From assembly GCA_030141605.1 (NCBI GenBank), contig JAQGDQ010000052.1, forward strand, positions 1 through 64,000: 64,000 bases of DNA, read 5' to 3'. The DNA comes from Tubiluchus corallicola. Its lineage: Eukaryota; Priapulida; Priapulimorpha; Priapulimorphida; Tubiluchidae. The translations under genes and the position numbers were made by a program. Position 1 is the stretch's first letter; each line of letters opens with the position of its first letter. Below are positions 23,430-34,900 of this stretch, one piece after another. A model generated the notes under the pieces. It saw nothing but the letters and a program-made list of their open reading frames with translations, was not told the origin of the DNA and ran no database searches.

Positions 23430-25897
23430 TGTGCTTATACGATTATTCCAGTTGGAAACATTTCATTTGAAATTCGAAACTTTAGTTAAAGTGTCCGATA
23501 TTCCTAAAGATTCTAGGTTATCTAACTTCCGAGTTTACTTGGACAAAGATCAAATGTTGATTTTAGTGAAGCCTAGAACGGGAGAAGGTTCACTTCCATT
23601 GTTGTCAGGGAGTAGCAAGTTATTTCAACTTGTTGTTCAGGATGCTCATGTGGGCCTCTTGTCTGCCCTCTACTTTGGCGGAGATTCGCAGATCATTTTG
23701 GGTGCCGCAGCTAAGGCGTAACGTCAAGAAAGTGCTTTTGGGTTGTGTCAGGTGTTGTCGTGCAAATTCGCGACCATTCATCTCTGAAGAGTCCTCCTTA
23801 CTTTCATTTAGGACTATTCCTAGCAGGCCATTCTCTCAAGCTGGACTTGATCATTTGGGCCCATTTCATTTGCGCTCAAATGAAAAGTGTTGGGTTCGTC
23901 TGTTTACTTGCTCTGTGACCAGGGCTATTCATTTAGAGGTATTCAGTAGTCCAAATGAAACTGAAACTTCTCTGGCCATTCGTAGTTTTTTGCTCGACGG
24001 GGTGTAGTCTCATGCTTTTACAGCAACAATGGCTCGTCTTTTAAGACTCTTTCAAAGTTGCTTAGAAGCCAGTGTAACATTTTGGATGTGATATGTCTGC
24101 TGTCATTTGCTTATTAGCATTGGTTAATTTTTGTTGTATCATTTTTGACTTATTTTGCCACTAGATGGCTGTTACTTTCTTATCCTGAGTTTTTATTTAA
24201 GCTAACAGAAGGCAGATCCATGTTTAACTTAGTTATTGGGGGTAGCCCAAAACCTCTATTTTTCCTTTGTACCATGTTAGTGATTCAGTTACCAAAAGAG
24301 CATCATGGATGAATATTCAATACGTTGACACCAAGATGTGTGTATCCTCGAATAAACTTCACTTGTTTTGCACATCTGCAGGGAGATGTAATTTTAGATA
24401 TGCCACACAGATACACCCTGACAGTGTACATGTATAGTGAGTGGAAGCCAGAACAAGTGACCTAGAAAAGTTAGTTCAGGTAGAGAGCTGCTTAAATTTG
24501 GATGTTATAAGCAGCCATGTTAATAAAAAGCAGCGAATAAATTTTGGTAACAACATGAAAGTGATTTTGGAGCCGACAATAGTTAGCTTGGTGTAGCTGT
24601 AGTTGGTGATGTTGGTAGACTAGACCCACTGTTAAAGTCAACTATCCTATATACGTCAATCTGAGGTGCAAAGCCGTATTTTGGTATGGAACAGACTGTC
24701 ATTTGCTATAGTGTTGATGTATCCAGAGTAAGACTTATTCTGTGCAGAACAGGTTGCCGGTAAGACGTATCATTACTACATTTTCTAATATCTGGAGGAA
24801 CATTAACTGTTTGCCACACGTCGATCATTAACTTCTTGAAGTGAAGCTTGGGACTTGGTAGTAAACAGGCCTGCTGGTGAAGTACAGTCTATGGCGCCTC
24901 CCACTAACCTGCCTTCTTACTATCTCATCATTACCTTGGGAGTGGGGCTTTACTTTGTGCACACCTGTATATTACTCATAAATTGTAATGCTGATTAGAA
25001 AACCGTTTTGTCAGTGTATTAAAGGTTTATTTTGCTATCACACAACAAATTTCACCGTCATTTACATCCTTTAAATTTTATGATGTGAGCGCAGCTTTAA
25101 TTTCAATAAACCTACAAAAGTGTTGATTTCTTTATACCAATCTAATACTGTTTTGCGTTAATTTACATTTGGTGATTGGACATTGAGGTTATATCCAGTA
25201 ATCACTAGGCTGCCTATTAACAATTAATCAGGTAACGATCTCCGTGGAGTTTAAACAATTTACATATTTTGTTTGAAGTCCTTAGACCAGAATTCCGTCA
25301 TGTTACAGCCAGGTTTCATGGAAACTTATCCCAGAGGCTTCTCCCTAGTGGGGAGGTTTTTGGGAACGTTTGGTTGCAAGCGTAAAGTCACGTTTGAAGA
25401 AAACACTTGGTAATTCGTCTCTTTCTTGTCCTGAATTCTGTACAGCAAGTTGTGAGATAGAGGAGTCCATCAATATAAGGCCTTTAACTGAGATTGACTC
25501 GCTTGGGGAACCCCTCACCCCTCTTCATTTTATACTTGGTACATCACCTCCAGGCAGGTTAGATGTTGCTATTCAATTAAACTTTCTGCCCCCTACTCCG
25601 CTCTCTTTGGTTCGTAGGTGGAGACATCGTGTTTTCACAAGTCAGCAGTTTAGGAAGAGATGGCTATCCTCCTACTTACAAACACTTCGTAAGTGGCATA
25701 ATCCATGTGGTAGTAGTCGTCCGTCAAAGGAAGGTGAAGTTGTTTTGGTAAATGCAGCCCCTTATCCACGTCACAAATGGCCCTTGGGTAAGGTCACCTC
25801 TCTAATTCCAGGCAGAGATGGTGTTGCGCATATAGCATGGGTGTTGATCAAAGGTCGCAAGACTCGTCGACTCATTAATAAATTATTAATTAATTAA
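23430..25897 (+). pseudogene. BEL/Pao integrase relic split by an insertion
   Basis: The zinc-binding region (D-A-H-V-G) and core (F-S-Q-A-G-L-D-H-L-G-P-F, then T-R-A-I-H-L-E-V) run to about 24007 with frameshifts. The block that should carry the second catalytic Asp reads Y-S-N-N-G at 24019-24033, so the Asp codon is now Asn. Coding similarity resumes at 25313 with S-W-K-L-I-P-E-A-S-P, has a TAG at 25346-25348 in place of a Trp codon, and continues through P-L-T-P-x-H-F-I-L-G into the DUF5641 domain, ending at 25897. Confidence 0.87.
24085..25312. other. 1.2-kb insertion inside the BEL/Pao integrase
   Basis: Integrase similarity stops near 24085 and resumes at 25313, and the DNA between has no coding similarity to BEL elements. 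I see no terminal repeats or poly-A tail that would name the inserted element. Confidence 0.6.
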
Positions 25898-25899
25898 TA

Positions 25900-26637
25900 A
25901 AGCCCTCTAGAAGCTTTTCTCATGCGGCGCAATGCCTCTTTGGTTTAGGCTATGATGTAGTTAATGAGTTAATTCATTTCAGATTTTTTTCCATAATTAA
26001 CATGCAAATTACTGTAGTATTTACTTCGTTTAATTTTGCAATGTAGACCTAAACAGTCTTAATTCTTAAAATTTCTTGTTCATTGTTGAGCAATCCGAAA
26101 TAGTTATGTTCTCAGCTTTTGTAAAGCGGTCTGTATTGAGTAACACGATGGCTTGCTATTGTGTAATACATGTGTTGTATGGATTACTAGGGTTAGTTCA
26201 TACTATTTGGAAATTCTGAAAATTGACATCTTTACATTAATTTTGCTACTGTTTAACAGTTTAAGAATGATAATTAGTGTAGTTTGTTTTCTCCTCTTTC
26301 TGCTGGTTTCAGGCGATGACTCGCTCCGTCGGCAGTTAAGTACCTGCAATATACGTCATCTACTGTAAGCTGCAGCTTACGTCTTGATCAGTCGATTCAT
26401 ATTTGTTTCATTATGCCGCCGAACCGGTTGCAGAGAAACTTACATCTATATTGCGCACAGCGATATCTTTGCCAAAAACTTCAATTATTTCTTATAAAGG
26501 GCACAACGTTTTTACACTTAAATCATTAATGCAGAACTTTTTACTCGATATAAGTCATTAAAAGCTACCACTAAACGTTCTAAAGCTTATAATCCAGAGA
26601 AAATATTTACTTGGTGTGCTGTAACAGCTACTATGAA
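25900..26637. other. Stretch after the BEL/Pao relic, no gene
   Basis: AT-rich, possibly BEL 3' UTR or LTR remains plus the interior of the older hAT element. No matching 5' copy was found. Short open frames are not recognised. Confidence 0.4.
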
Positions 26638-26678
26638 TGGGGCCCAGGCCCCTTGGGCCCACCCCCTAATTGCCACTG
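26638..26678 (-). repeat. hAT-like terminal repeat (opposite end)
   Basis: Read on the minus strand from 26678: CAGTGGCAATTAGG, then GGGTGGGCCCAA, then GGGCCTGGGCCCC. It shares CAG[GT]GGC and GGGTGGGCCCAA with the terminus at 18265. The flanking 8-mers (18257-18264 and 26679-26686) do not match, so a target-site duplication is not shown. Confidence 0.5.
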
Positions 26679-26699
26679 ATTATGGCCTAGGGTAGATGA

Positions 26700-27600
26700 A
26701 ATTCTTGTCTCGATTTACATTATCATTGGTATTGCTTGGTTTGCCGTACCAGTTCAAGTAGTAAGCTTTTAATTTAGTTTTTAATGTCGGGAACGCGTTT
26801 CTTTCTTTTTGTTGCTTGGTAGTGAGTTCCATAGGTAAATTGCCTTTTTAGCAATAGATTTGTTGCCATACTTATTGTTAGTCGTGATTTGTGCAATGTT
26901 GGATGTGCGGCTATTTAATGCCGGATTTAGAAAATAGGCGATTTATTGTTAATAAATGGAGCACTAATCTGTTTGTACTTGCAGAGAAATATTAATGTGT
27001 GGTAACCTTAATATTAATATGCGCTTCTAGGATCGGTATTTTCAACGATCGAGGATCTTGTATGTGTAGCAGAGAAATGAGTGTTTTTGTTAACAGCCTT
27101 TGTGGTTGTCCAGAAATCAGTCTGAGGGCACAGCTATGAAGAGTGCTTAGTTTATTGAAGTTTTCTCTTGAAATATTCTGATACGAACAGCAACCATAGA
27201 TATACTGAGGCATTGCAAATGTTTTATAGATCTGGACTTTGTTTGCCTATAATGTTGTCCCCTTACTTGACGTAGGAAAGATATACGGAATGACGTTTTT
27301 TATACATTTTGTTAAATTGTTGGTCGTAGGAAGGATAATTGTTCACCAATGTTAACCTAAAAATTTGATTGTTTCTGAGCTTTTAATTGCAGATTCGCAA
27401 ACTTTTAGTGGTATTGCTGTCGTTAAATGGTCATTCGTTGGTAAGATTTGCATGTATTTTATTTTCCGTTGCTCATTTTTAATTCGTGTAAGTCAAAATG
27501 CTGCATTAATATTTACCATAATATCTTGTTCCAACCTGTATCTGGTTGAATCAATGTGTTCATTGGCCGTGTGTATTGTTAAATCTACAATGGTTAAGTC
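26700..27600 (-). mobile_element. LINE reverse-transcriptase relic (minus strand)
   Basis: Reading down from about 27600, blocks of a LINE RT C-terminal half appear in order with frameshifts: a K-I-K-Y-M segment, then I-K-S-S-E-T-I-K-F-L-G, then M-P-Q-Y-I-Y-G-C-C-S followed by N-F-N-K-L and C-A-L-R-L-I-S-G. After more breaks come L-W-N-S-L-P and F-P-T-L-K-T-K-L-K-A-Y-Y-L-N near 26760. This is the classic tail of jockey/CR1-type elements. It abuts the hAT-like terminus at 26678. Confidence 0.72.
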
Positions 27601-29047
27601 TATGGATTTGAAAACTTTTAAAATACTTAATGGTGTCTAAAAGCTATATATATTGCATGTTACTACTGGTTAAAAGGAATCAGTATATAAAATTTTAGAT
27701 ATACAAATATATGACACATGCCAAGAGTAAGAACTAAAAAAATATGGTGAAAATAGTTTTTGAAGTTCCAAAGTAAAATTTAGAGTTGATTACGTGGACA
27801 CGGGAGAGTTGCTTCAAATCATTTTAATGTTTTTAAGAAACCTTTACTGACATGGAATGGAAAATCTTGTAGGTATTCTCTTTGTAATCTTAGGTAATCT
27901 TCTGCTAAATTTTGCCTAAATTCTCTACCGGCATATTCAGTCTAGTTTACATTTACGTAATTTTAGTGTGGGCCTATTTTAATGTCAAATTATCGTTTAT
28001 TGATTTTTTGCCTATACAGGAATGATTGTTTTTATCTTGCATCTCTTACGTATTTTTAATAATCGGTTGTAAAAGCTTCATATAGCTTACGTTTGTCGTT
28101 TGTATGACATGACCTAAAATAAAGTACACGCTAACACTCTACTGTAAAGTACAATGAATCGATCAGAACAATGAGCAATTAGGGCTATACAAAAGAAAAG
28201 AAGTCATCTTGCAATGACAATGACCTGTATGGCTGGCAGGCATGGACAGGGAAGTAATGCGACGTTTGACCCAATGTTAACGTCTTTAATAGGTTAAGTA
28301 TAAAATGTTATTCTGTTATTCTACACCAAGTAATCAGCCCTGTATATCTTCGTATTGTGTGCCGAAGTAGAAAATAAGCGTAAAAAGGTTGAGTTACAGT
28401 TCACAACATCTGAAGGTGAGTCGGGCAAAGAGGGCAGGAGTAAAGAGGGGCAGTATCTTAGGCGTCTGTTGCTAGATTGTTGCAGGGCAGGTGGCTACTG
28501 TCCTTTGAACCTTCACGAGCGGTAAACAACAATATGGCATTTTGTTATGCATTTCTTTTCATGTTTCGTGTAAGTCTTACATGTAGCGTAAAATGTTTGT
28601 TTTTTATTATTTTTGTGTTGAGCGTTATAAAATACAAACTTTGCATAAAATGCATTTACTGTTGCTTATTTTTTAAGGTGCACAACACTAAATAGCCGTC
28701 TTTCGTAGCTTTACCTTGAAGTTATGAAGGACAACAACAAAACGGACAGTTCCGGATCTTTTAAAATGCATTATGTCTATAATTTTTTTACAATCGAAAA
28801 TATGATACTGTCCGGGGGGGGGAGTAATAAAATTTTTTGTATGGAGAATACTTTGCCAGAGTAAAATCTGTTGAGAGGTAAGTGCTTTTCCTTACTCCTG
28901 GCTCCGCATTATTAACTGTTGCGAGAAAATCACCTAAATGCTATTGTCTGTTACCCAGTTTGTTACTACCTAAGGAATAAGGAATCAAATTTGTCTATAT
29001 TTTAAGCAAGTGTTTAGAAAATAGCTTTAATGATATTTATCACTTGC
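27601..29047. other. Non-coding stretch, no gene recognised
   Basis: No convincing exon on either strand. A G-homopolymer of ten lies near 28813. Donor-like sites such as AAG|GTGAGT near 28413 (plus) are isolated. Missing 3' exons of the large minus-strand gene might lie here but were not found. Confidence 0.4.
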
Positions 29048-29317
29048 TGTAGTCACAGAAAACACTGTAAACAGAGGTTAATACCACTGAATGCTTTATT
29101 AACATAATTAGTATGTCCAGTATAACATAAATGTTCAACAGCTCCCATAAAGTGGATTAACCTGACTGTTCAGAGCACAGGTGTGTAATGACAGACAGGT
29201 GACTAGCAGGTAACAAACAGAAAAGCTGGCCAAAACCAAAAGCTTTACATTCACGTCACAGATGGCGCCTCGTGCACGTTAAGTAAGATTAACAAAAAGA
29301 ATGCTAAGTCTGCTACA
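29048..29317 (-). repeat. 270-bp LTR of a BEL/Pao element
   Basis: On the minus strand the segment starts TGTAGCAGACTT and ends TCTGTGACTACA, so the ends form the perfect short inverted repeat TGTAG/CTACA expected of an LTR. An AATAAA lies near 29090 (minus), about 45 bp before the end. A purine-rich GGAGCCGGG directly precedes the start and could be the polypurine tract. It sits 746 bp after the stop codon of the integrase fragment on the same strand, so it is best read as that element's 3' LTR. Confidence 0.6.
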
Positions 29318-30063
29318 CCCGGCTCCTAATGAGCGCTTATAAAGTGGTCATTACAATAATCTGCTTGTAAGTCACTGTACAATATTACACGAACTCTGAA
29401 CAGTAACACTTAGATGCTATTTAGTACAACTAAATATTTCAGTCAAAACTGAACAATCATACAGTTTGATAGTTAACACTATTCCAGTGAAACACTTTGA
29501 GTGAAATAATTCCAAACATGAAAGTTACAGATAAATACTGTTAGCTAAAGCACTACAAAGCAATGAATCAAATAACGAATCGATAATAAGATCAGATAAA
29601 ACAGAATCTGATGCAATAGTGACTTGATAGCTTATAACAGTTAGCAAAGGCAAATGTCGTTCAATGCTAAGTTCTATGTAGCACATCATATAAAATTTAG
29701 AATTACATTATCATAAAGTTGGCATACTGCCAAGTGATAGAATTTAATGTTAATTTTGTCTGAAAGATTTAAGCAAATATTTGACATACATTTCAAATTA
29801 CTGGCAATTAATTTGGCAAAATTGTAAACTAAATCACACATTCATGAATAACACTTAATTCACAAAATTAACACAGAATCAAATTTTTCGCATAACAGCG
29901 AACTATTGCAGCATCAAATTTAAATAACTAAATAATACAGGCGAGGTCATTTCTTACCAACAATACTGCAGTCATTAGGTCAAATAAACGTAACTATATA
30001 TGACAAATATGAAATAATTCGTACTTTAGAATTAAAGTGTATATCAACACATTACACAGAATT
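29318..30063 (-). other. 3' untranslated part of the second BEL/Pao element
   Basis: Non-coding sequence between the integrase stop at 30064 and the LTR start at 29317. No open frame is present. Confidence 0.45.
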
Positions 30064-30690
30064 TTACTCAGCTTCTTCGAGGAGACATAGCTTAGTTATT
30101 GGTCTAAGCAATGTCGTAGATGGGGTCTTCACCATAACTGATCTCACGAGTCCATCCGGAGCTGGAAATACTTCGGTGATTCTGCCTGTTGTCCATTGAT
30201 TCCGAGCAGCATTCTCATCAACGACCAGAACCAACTCATTCTCTTTAAAGTTTCTTTTTACAGTCAGCCATTTCTGACGTTGTTGCAAGTTTGGAATGTA
30301 TTCCTTGACCCAGCGGCGCCAGAAGATGTTGACGAGATACTGGCACTGCCTCCATCTCCTTTTCAGCATAGAGTCGTCTTTGCAGAAGATGCCTGGTGGC
30401 AAATTTGGGCAAGGTCGCTGTAGAATGAGGTCATTTGGCGTTAATGGTCTGAAGTCATTTGGGTCATTGGAAAACTCCGTTAAAGGTCTGTTGTTCATGA
30501 TGAACTCGGCTTCAGCAATCAAAGTCAGCAAGACTTCATCAGTAATGGTTTGTTCCTTCAACAGTTGCCGGAAGATGCCACGGAAAGATCTGATACACCT
30601 TTCCCAAACACCACCATGGTGACTGGCCCCTGCAGTGTTGAAGGTCCATTTTACACCCCTTTGCACCATATGCTTGTTTAATTTTTCTTC
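30064..30690 (-). mobile_element. BEL/Pao integrase C-terminus, uninterrupted 200-residue frame
   Basis: An open frame of about 205 residues enters from the GA tract and ends with TAA at 30064. It contains W-T-F-N-T-A-G-A-S-H-H-G-G, V-W-E-R, the I-M-N-N-R-P-L-T block and P-L-T-P-N-D-L-I-L. A DUF5641-type domain follows (R-R-W-R-Q-C-Q-Y, F-W-R-R-W, then G-R-I-T-E-V-F-P). No frameshift or stop is seen, in contrast to the element at 20.5-25.9 kb, so it is younger. All upstream coding parts are missing: the frame stops at the microsatellite, which thus marks a truncation or rearrangement point. Confidence 0.9.
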
Positions 30691-30696
30691 CCTACA

Positions 30697-31012
<316 letters not shown>

Positions 31013-31211
31013 CCAAGGTCATGTAAAGTAACTAGGAAAACTTCAACTAAATGTTCATTCTACATTCTACACACTGCTAAAGTCGACTTACACATTTTAT
31101 ATCAATCCTAGTAATTGCATAAAACATCTAGGAAAAGCATGAGAGTCGCAGCAAAAACATTTTTTTCACACTTTTCCAAAAATGCATAGGCATTACAGTA
31201 TGTCCTCACTG

Positions 31212-31851
31212 TCATTTCGAAACATAACAAGAAAGCATGCTTTTAAGGTACCTTATCTACGCCGTACCTTTGAACAATTAATTGCTGAAACTGATGGTGA
31301 TGATAAGCCAACTATTCGGGAGAACTGGTGAGCTCAAAAGTGAAGAGGGACGTAGCAAAAGCAATGTAGTGCAATAAAGTGTTAGCAGAAAAAATAAAAA
31401 ATCAAACAACCAACAATGGATTATTTTTTATAAAAAACAAAAAGAAAGAAAAGAAAGGAGGGTAAATGACTGAAGGAGAGGCGGCTATAAATTTAAATTT
31501 ATTTAAACTTTACCAGTAATATTTTGTTTACACAGTACTCTGTAGCATTTTAATTAAAGAAACATGGTAGAACTGTAAGCAATAGACAATACAAAGTGTT
31601 TAATTTATGAGCCAAATGTTATTGATTTTTCTCCTGATAACTGAAGCTTTTAACATAGTCAAGCTCAGTAGTTTTCCCGCTGCAAGCAACTGAACATTTT
31701 TACACAGCCAAGCACTATTGATTTTTGCTACTGTAATGTAACTGAATGCTTTTACATTGTTTCTTATGGAAAACAATGTTTCGTTAGGGATGTCTTCCTT
31801 AATGACACATTTTGCTGGAACTCATTCATGTCGTTAAGCGAGGACTAACTG
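31212..31851 (+). mobile_element. Tigger/pogo-like transposon relic
   Basis: A short plus-strand frame at 31212-31332 reads Y-L-R-R-T-F-E-Q-L, then D-D-K-P-T-I-R-E-N-W, then a stop. This matches the C-terminal part of pogo/Tigger DDE transposases (Y-L-R-R-T-F .. T-[IV]-R-E-[FY]-W). The element's 3' terminus is at 31851: on the minus strand CAGTTAGTCCTCGCTTAACG, a typical Tigger terminus, followed outside by TA. The 5' part is lost. It lies in the intron or 3' flank beyond the last visible exon of the large minus gene. Confidence 0.6.
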
Positions 31852-31935
31852 TACACGAATGCCTGGGAATTTGATAAAATGTTAAAATTTTACACATTGC
31901 CTGTAACGCATAAGTTGATGTAAAAATACTCTTAC

Positions 31936-34900
31936 TCCTGCATTCAAGTGCACAGTTTCCACATCAAGATCAACACCATTGACAAGAGAGCCATTGGACA
32001 TTGAGATATCAACTGCAGAGAGTTTCTTAAATGAAATCGGTCCTTCGATTACCTGGTTTTCAACTACAAAATAATAGTTAAATTCTGGAATCAGTTTTAT
32101 AATGTAAAGTCATATAGGCTTCTAAAGCATATGGAGAGAATAAATTGTTTTCAAACAGAGGCTACAGCAACATAGGGCAACTAATCCTGGGGACACATTT
32201 GGAAGAACTAACACAAATTCTGACTAAATGCTCCATAACTTACCATCAAGTTTTACAATGGATTTGTCCAAGTTTGTTACATTAACTTCATTTGCCATAT
32301 GATCAGGTTTGATGACTCCGCCCTTCGCGGTAATATCAGCACCAAAAGTGTACAACTCTGTCACATTTTGGTCCTTGCCGTTTTGCAGCATTCTGTCATT
32401 CCATGTGTTAATATCATATCCATTTACAAAGCCTGAAGCAATGGGATAATAGTTACAAGTTGTTCAAAAAGTTAATGTGCCAAGCATATGAAACACACAT
32501 CCTGATACATGCAGTAGATCATAATTTTAGATAATTCTGCCAAAAAGTAAAACAGTGTCATTGTTAAGTTATAAATGAACAAAGCATTTAAGCAGCATAA
32601 CAGTATTTGTAGTTCTGATGAAATGCTATAAAAAATACTATGAAACAACTTGATTAATTTCGATATAACATCACTATAGAAATACCATTTGTTATGAAGG
32701 ACTTAATGTTGACATCACCGAAAAATTCTACGTTGCCCTCAAGAACACAATCAGCATTCACAAAAACTGCATCCTGCTCGATTGTCCATATGTTGACATT
32801 GTTAATTAAAGTGACATTGAGATCAGTAAATGTAACATTATTACGAATTGTCTTCAGTCCATTAAGAACTTGCAGCTCTTCTCCTGTTCCGTCCTTTCCT
32901 ACAAATTATAACTATAAGACTAAATAAAACATAAAAACAAAATGAATTAATATTTAAATTTAAGGACTACTAATTTGTTACATCAAAAGTAAGAAATGCC
33001 AGACCAGTTTATATGTGATGCATGAATATGTACTATAGTAGGCACTGCTTAATAGACTCACTTTGGGAGGGAAGTGTTTTGACCCAATTAATCGACTAAT
33101 TCAATTAGCCGACGAGTGTAGCATATTACTACTACAGAAGTATGATTCATGACACTCACTTTAGTATGCATTGCAAAGGCTTTATATGAATTTCAGAAAC
33201 AAATCAATGTCAAACTTCCTATGTGCAATTATTTAAGAAAACTAATTTACATAAGTGAATTAATGAAAAATTAATAACATCTCACAGAAATCTGATAATT
33301 ACCCCTAAAAATTACAAAAATTCATGCAAGGTCGGTTGCTTCGTTTCTATTTATGAAATACGCATAATGATAAAAACGCATAATGACGAATATCTGTTGC
33401 TGTATGTTCCACATTCACGCGAAACACTTAGTCACCTAGTGCTTGAACAGCAGTAGGCGATAACCTTGTTTCCCCTGTGAAAAGCAGCAGGAACTTCAAA
33501 AGCAAATCGCTGGGCAAGTGGTAAAATGTTTAGCTTCCAGAAACAATGAGGCTAACTGCAGTGGACAAGCGGGTAACGTATAGAAAGCAAAACTGCTACG
33601 TTAACATATTAGCGCATATGATAAACGTACTGTTCCTGCTTACAAACAAAACTGTATCTAACACGACTGTTTCTACAGATATTATAGTGCACGAATTCAA
33701 TATAAAGATGACATAAAAGCAGCAAAAGCTCTGTGGGTACACACAAGTGTTTTATTTTAAGTATGTAAAGGAAAAATATTGCATCAATTATGTGGAGTTA
33801 TTCAAGTCAATTACCAACAGTTTTACATACGATTTGCATAGAAGCAGCTCATACCAGACATTTTTGAGACAATTAGCCGACTGAGTCTAATAAGCGGCTG
33901 TTACCGTATTTACGTTATAAACACAAAAATAGGGGAAATGATAGACATCTTCAAATTTTTATAATATAGGTTCGTAGTTTTCTTAGCATTAAAGATTAAT
34001 TAACACAAATTCCTTTCAACATTAAAGAAATGAAAGTTCAAGCAAATCCAAAAAAAACATTTTGCTAGAATTCATGACTTGTCAAATTCAAGTGTTGTCA
34101 AAAAACTTGTTTGACACAGTTTCAGCAATGTCATGTTTATAATTTGTCTGTATTGACTTGGTCCCAAATTTTTCTCTATACTGCACATAACATTAAATAT
34201 AAAAGAAATAGCATAGAATTTTTTTAGGTAATACTGAAATATTTAGATAATATGCAAATGAAGGTTTGCATGATGATACGTTAAAAAAAGCCTCAGAAAG
34301 AGCTTAGTTAAAATCTGTCTTTCTTTTGGCCAAAAATGCACTATTTTATTTACAGCTTTCTTACGAAAACTAAACAGGATAAAAAGCAAAACAAAATGAT
34401 AAAATAGATTAATGTGCATCTAAAGTTTAGTAAATAGCATAAAGTTTTTTTATTTTACCATTGACATAAACTGTGTCATTAAGCAGTTCCAAAAGATCTT
34501 CGCCATTTAGAAGTTCTCCAATATAAAAATCGTCTGTGGAAATGTTTACTGCTGTAACATTGTTGACAAAGATGAGATTCTGAGGGAGTGATTCATTGGA
34601 CGATAGTAGTATTATATCATCAGGGATGTACAAATCACCAACCGTACCAGAAGCGAGCACATCACTTAGAAAAAAGACTTCGCCGGTGAAGATTTTACGA
34701 CCAGTTACATTCTAAAAAACCAAAAACATAACTAATTAGTCCATTAAAAACTTGCAGCTCTTCTCCTGTTCTATCCTTTCCTAGATCCTAGAAATTAAAG
34801 GTGTAAGACTAAATAAAATGTAAAAACAAAATGAATTAAAATTGAAAATTTTATTTATATATGAGTAAATAATCCCAAAAGTTATAATCAAATCAAACTT

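Larger units (their letters stand above)
20520..25897 (+). mobile_element. Decayed BEL/Pao LTR retrotransposon (internal part)
   Basis: Remnants occur in the order expected for BEL/Pao: gag with a CCHC knuckle, aspartic protease, RT, Pao/A17-RNase H region, integrase, and the C-terminal DUF5641 domain. Many frameshifts and stops, a deletion between protease and RT near 21935, and a 1.2-kb foreign insertion at about 24085-25312 make it dead. I could not find LTRs: sequences before 20520 and after 25900 do not match each other. It sits between the two hAT-like termini, downstream (higher coordinate) of the hAT transposase relic. Confidence 0.9.

Noticed and set aside
28811-28822. G10 homopolymer near donor-like sites on the plus strand
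   Set aside because: Isolated simple sequence; no exon could be built around it.
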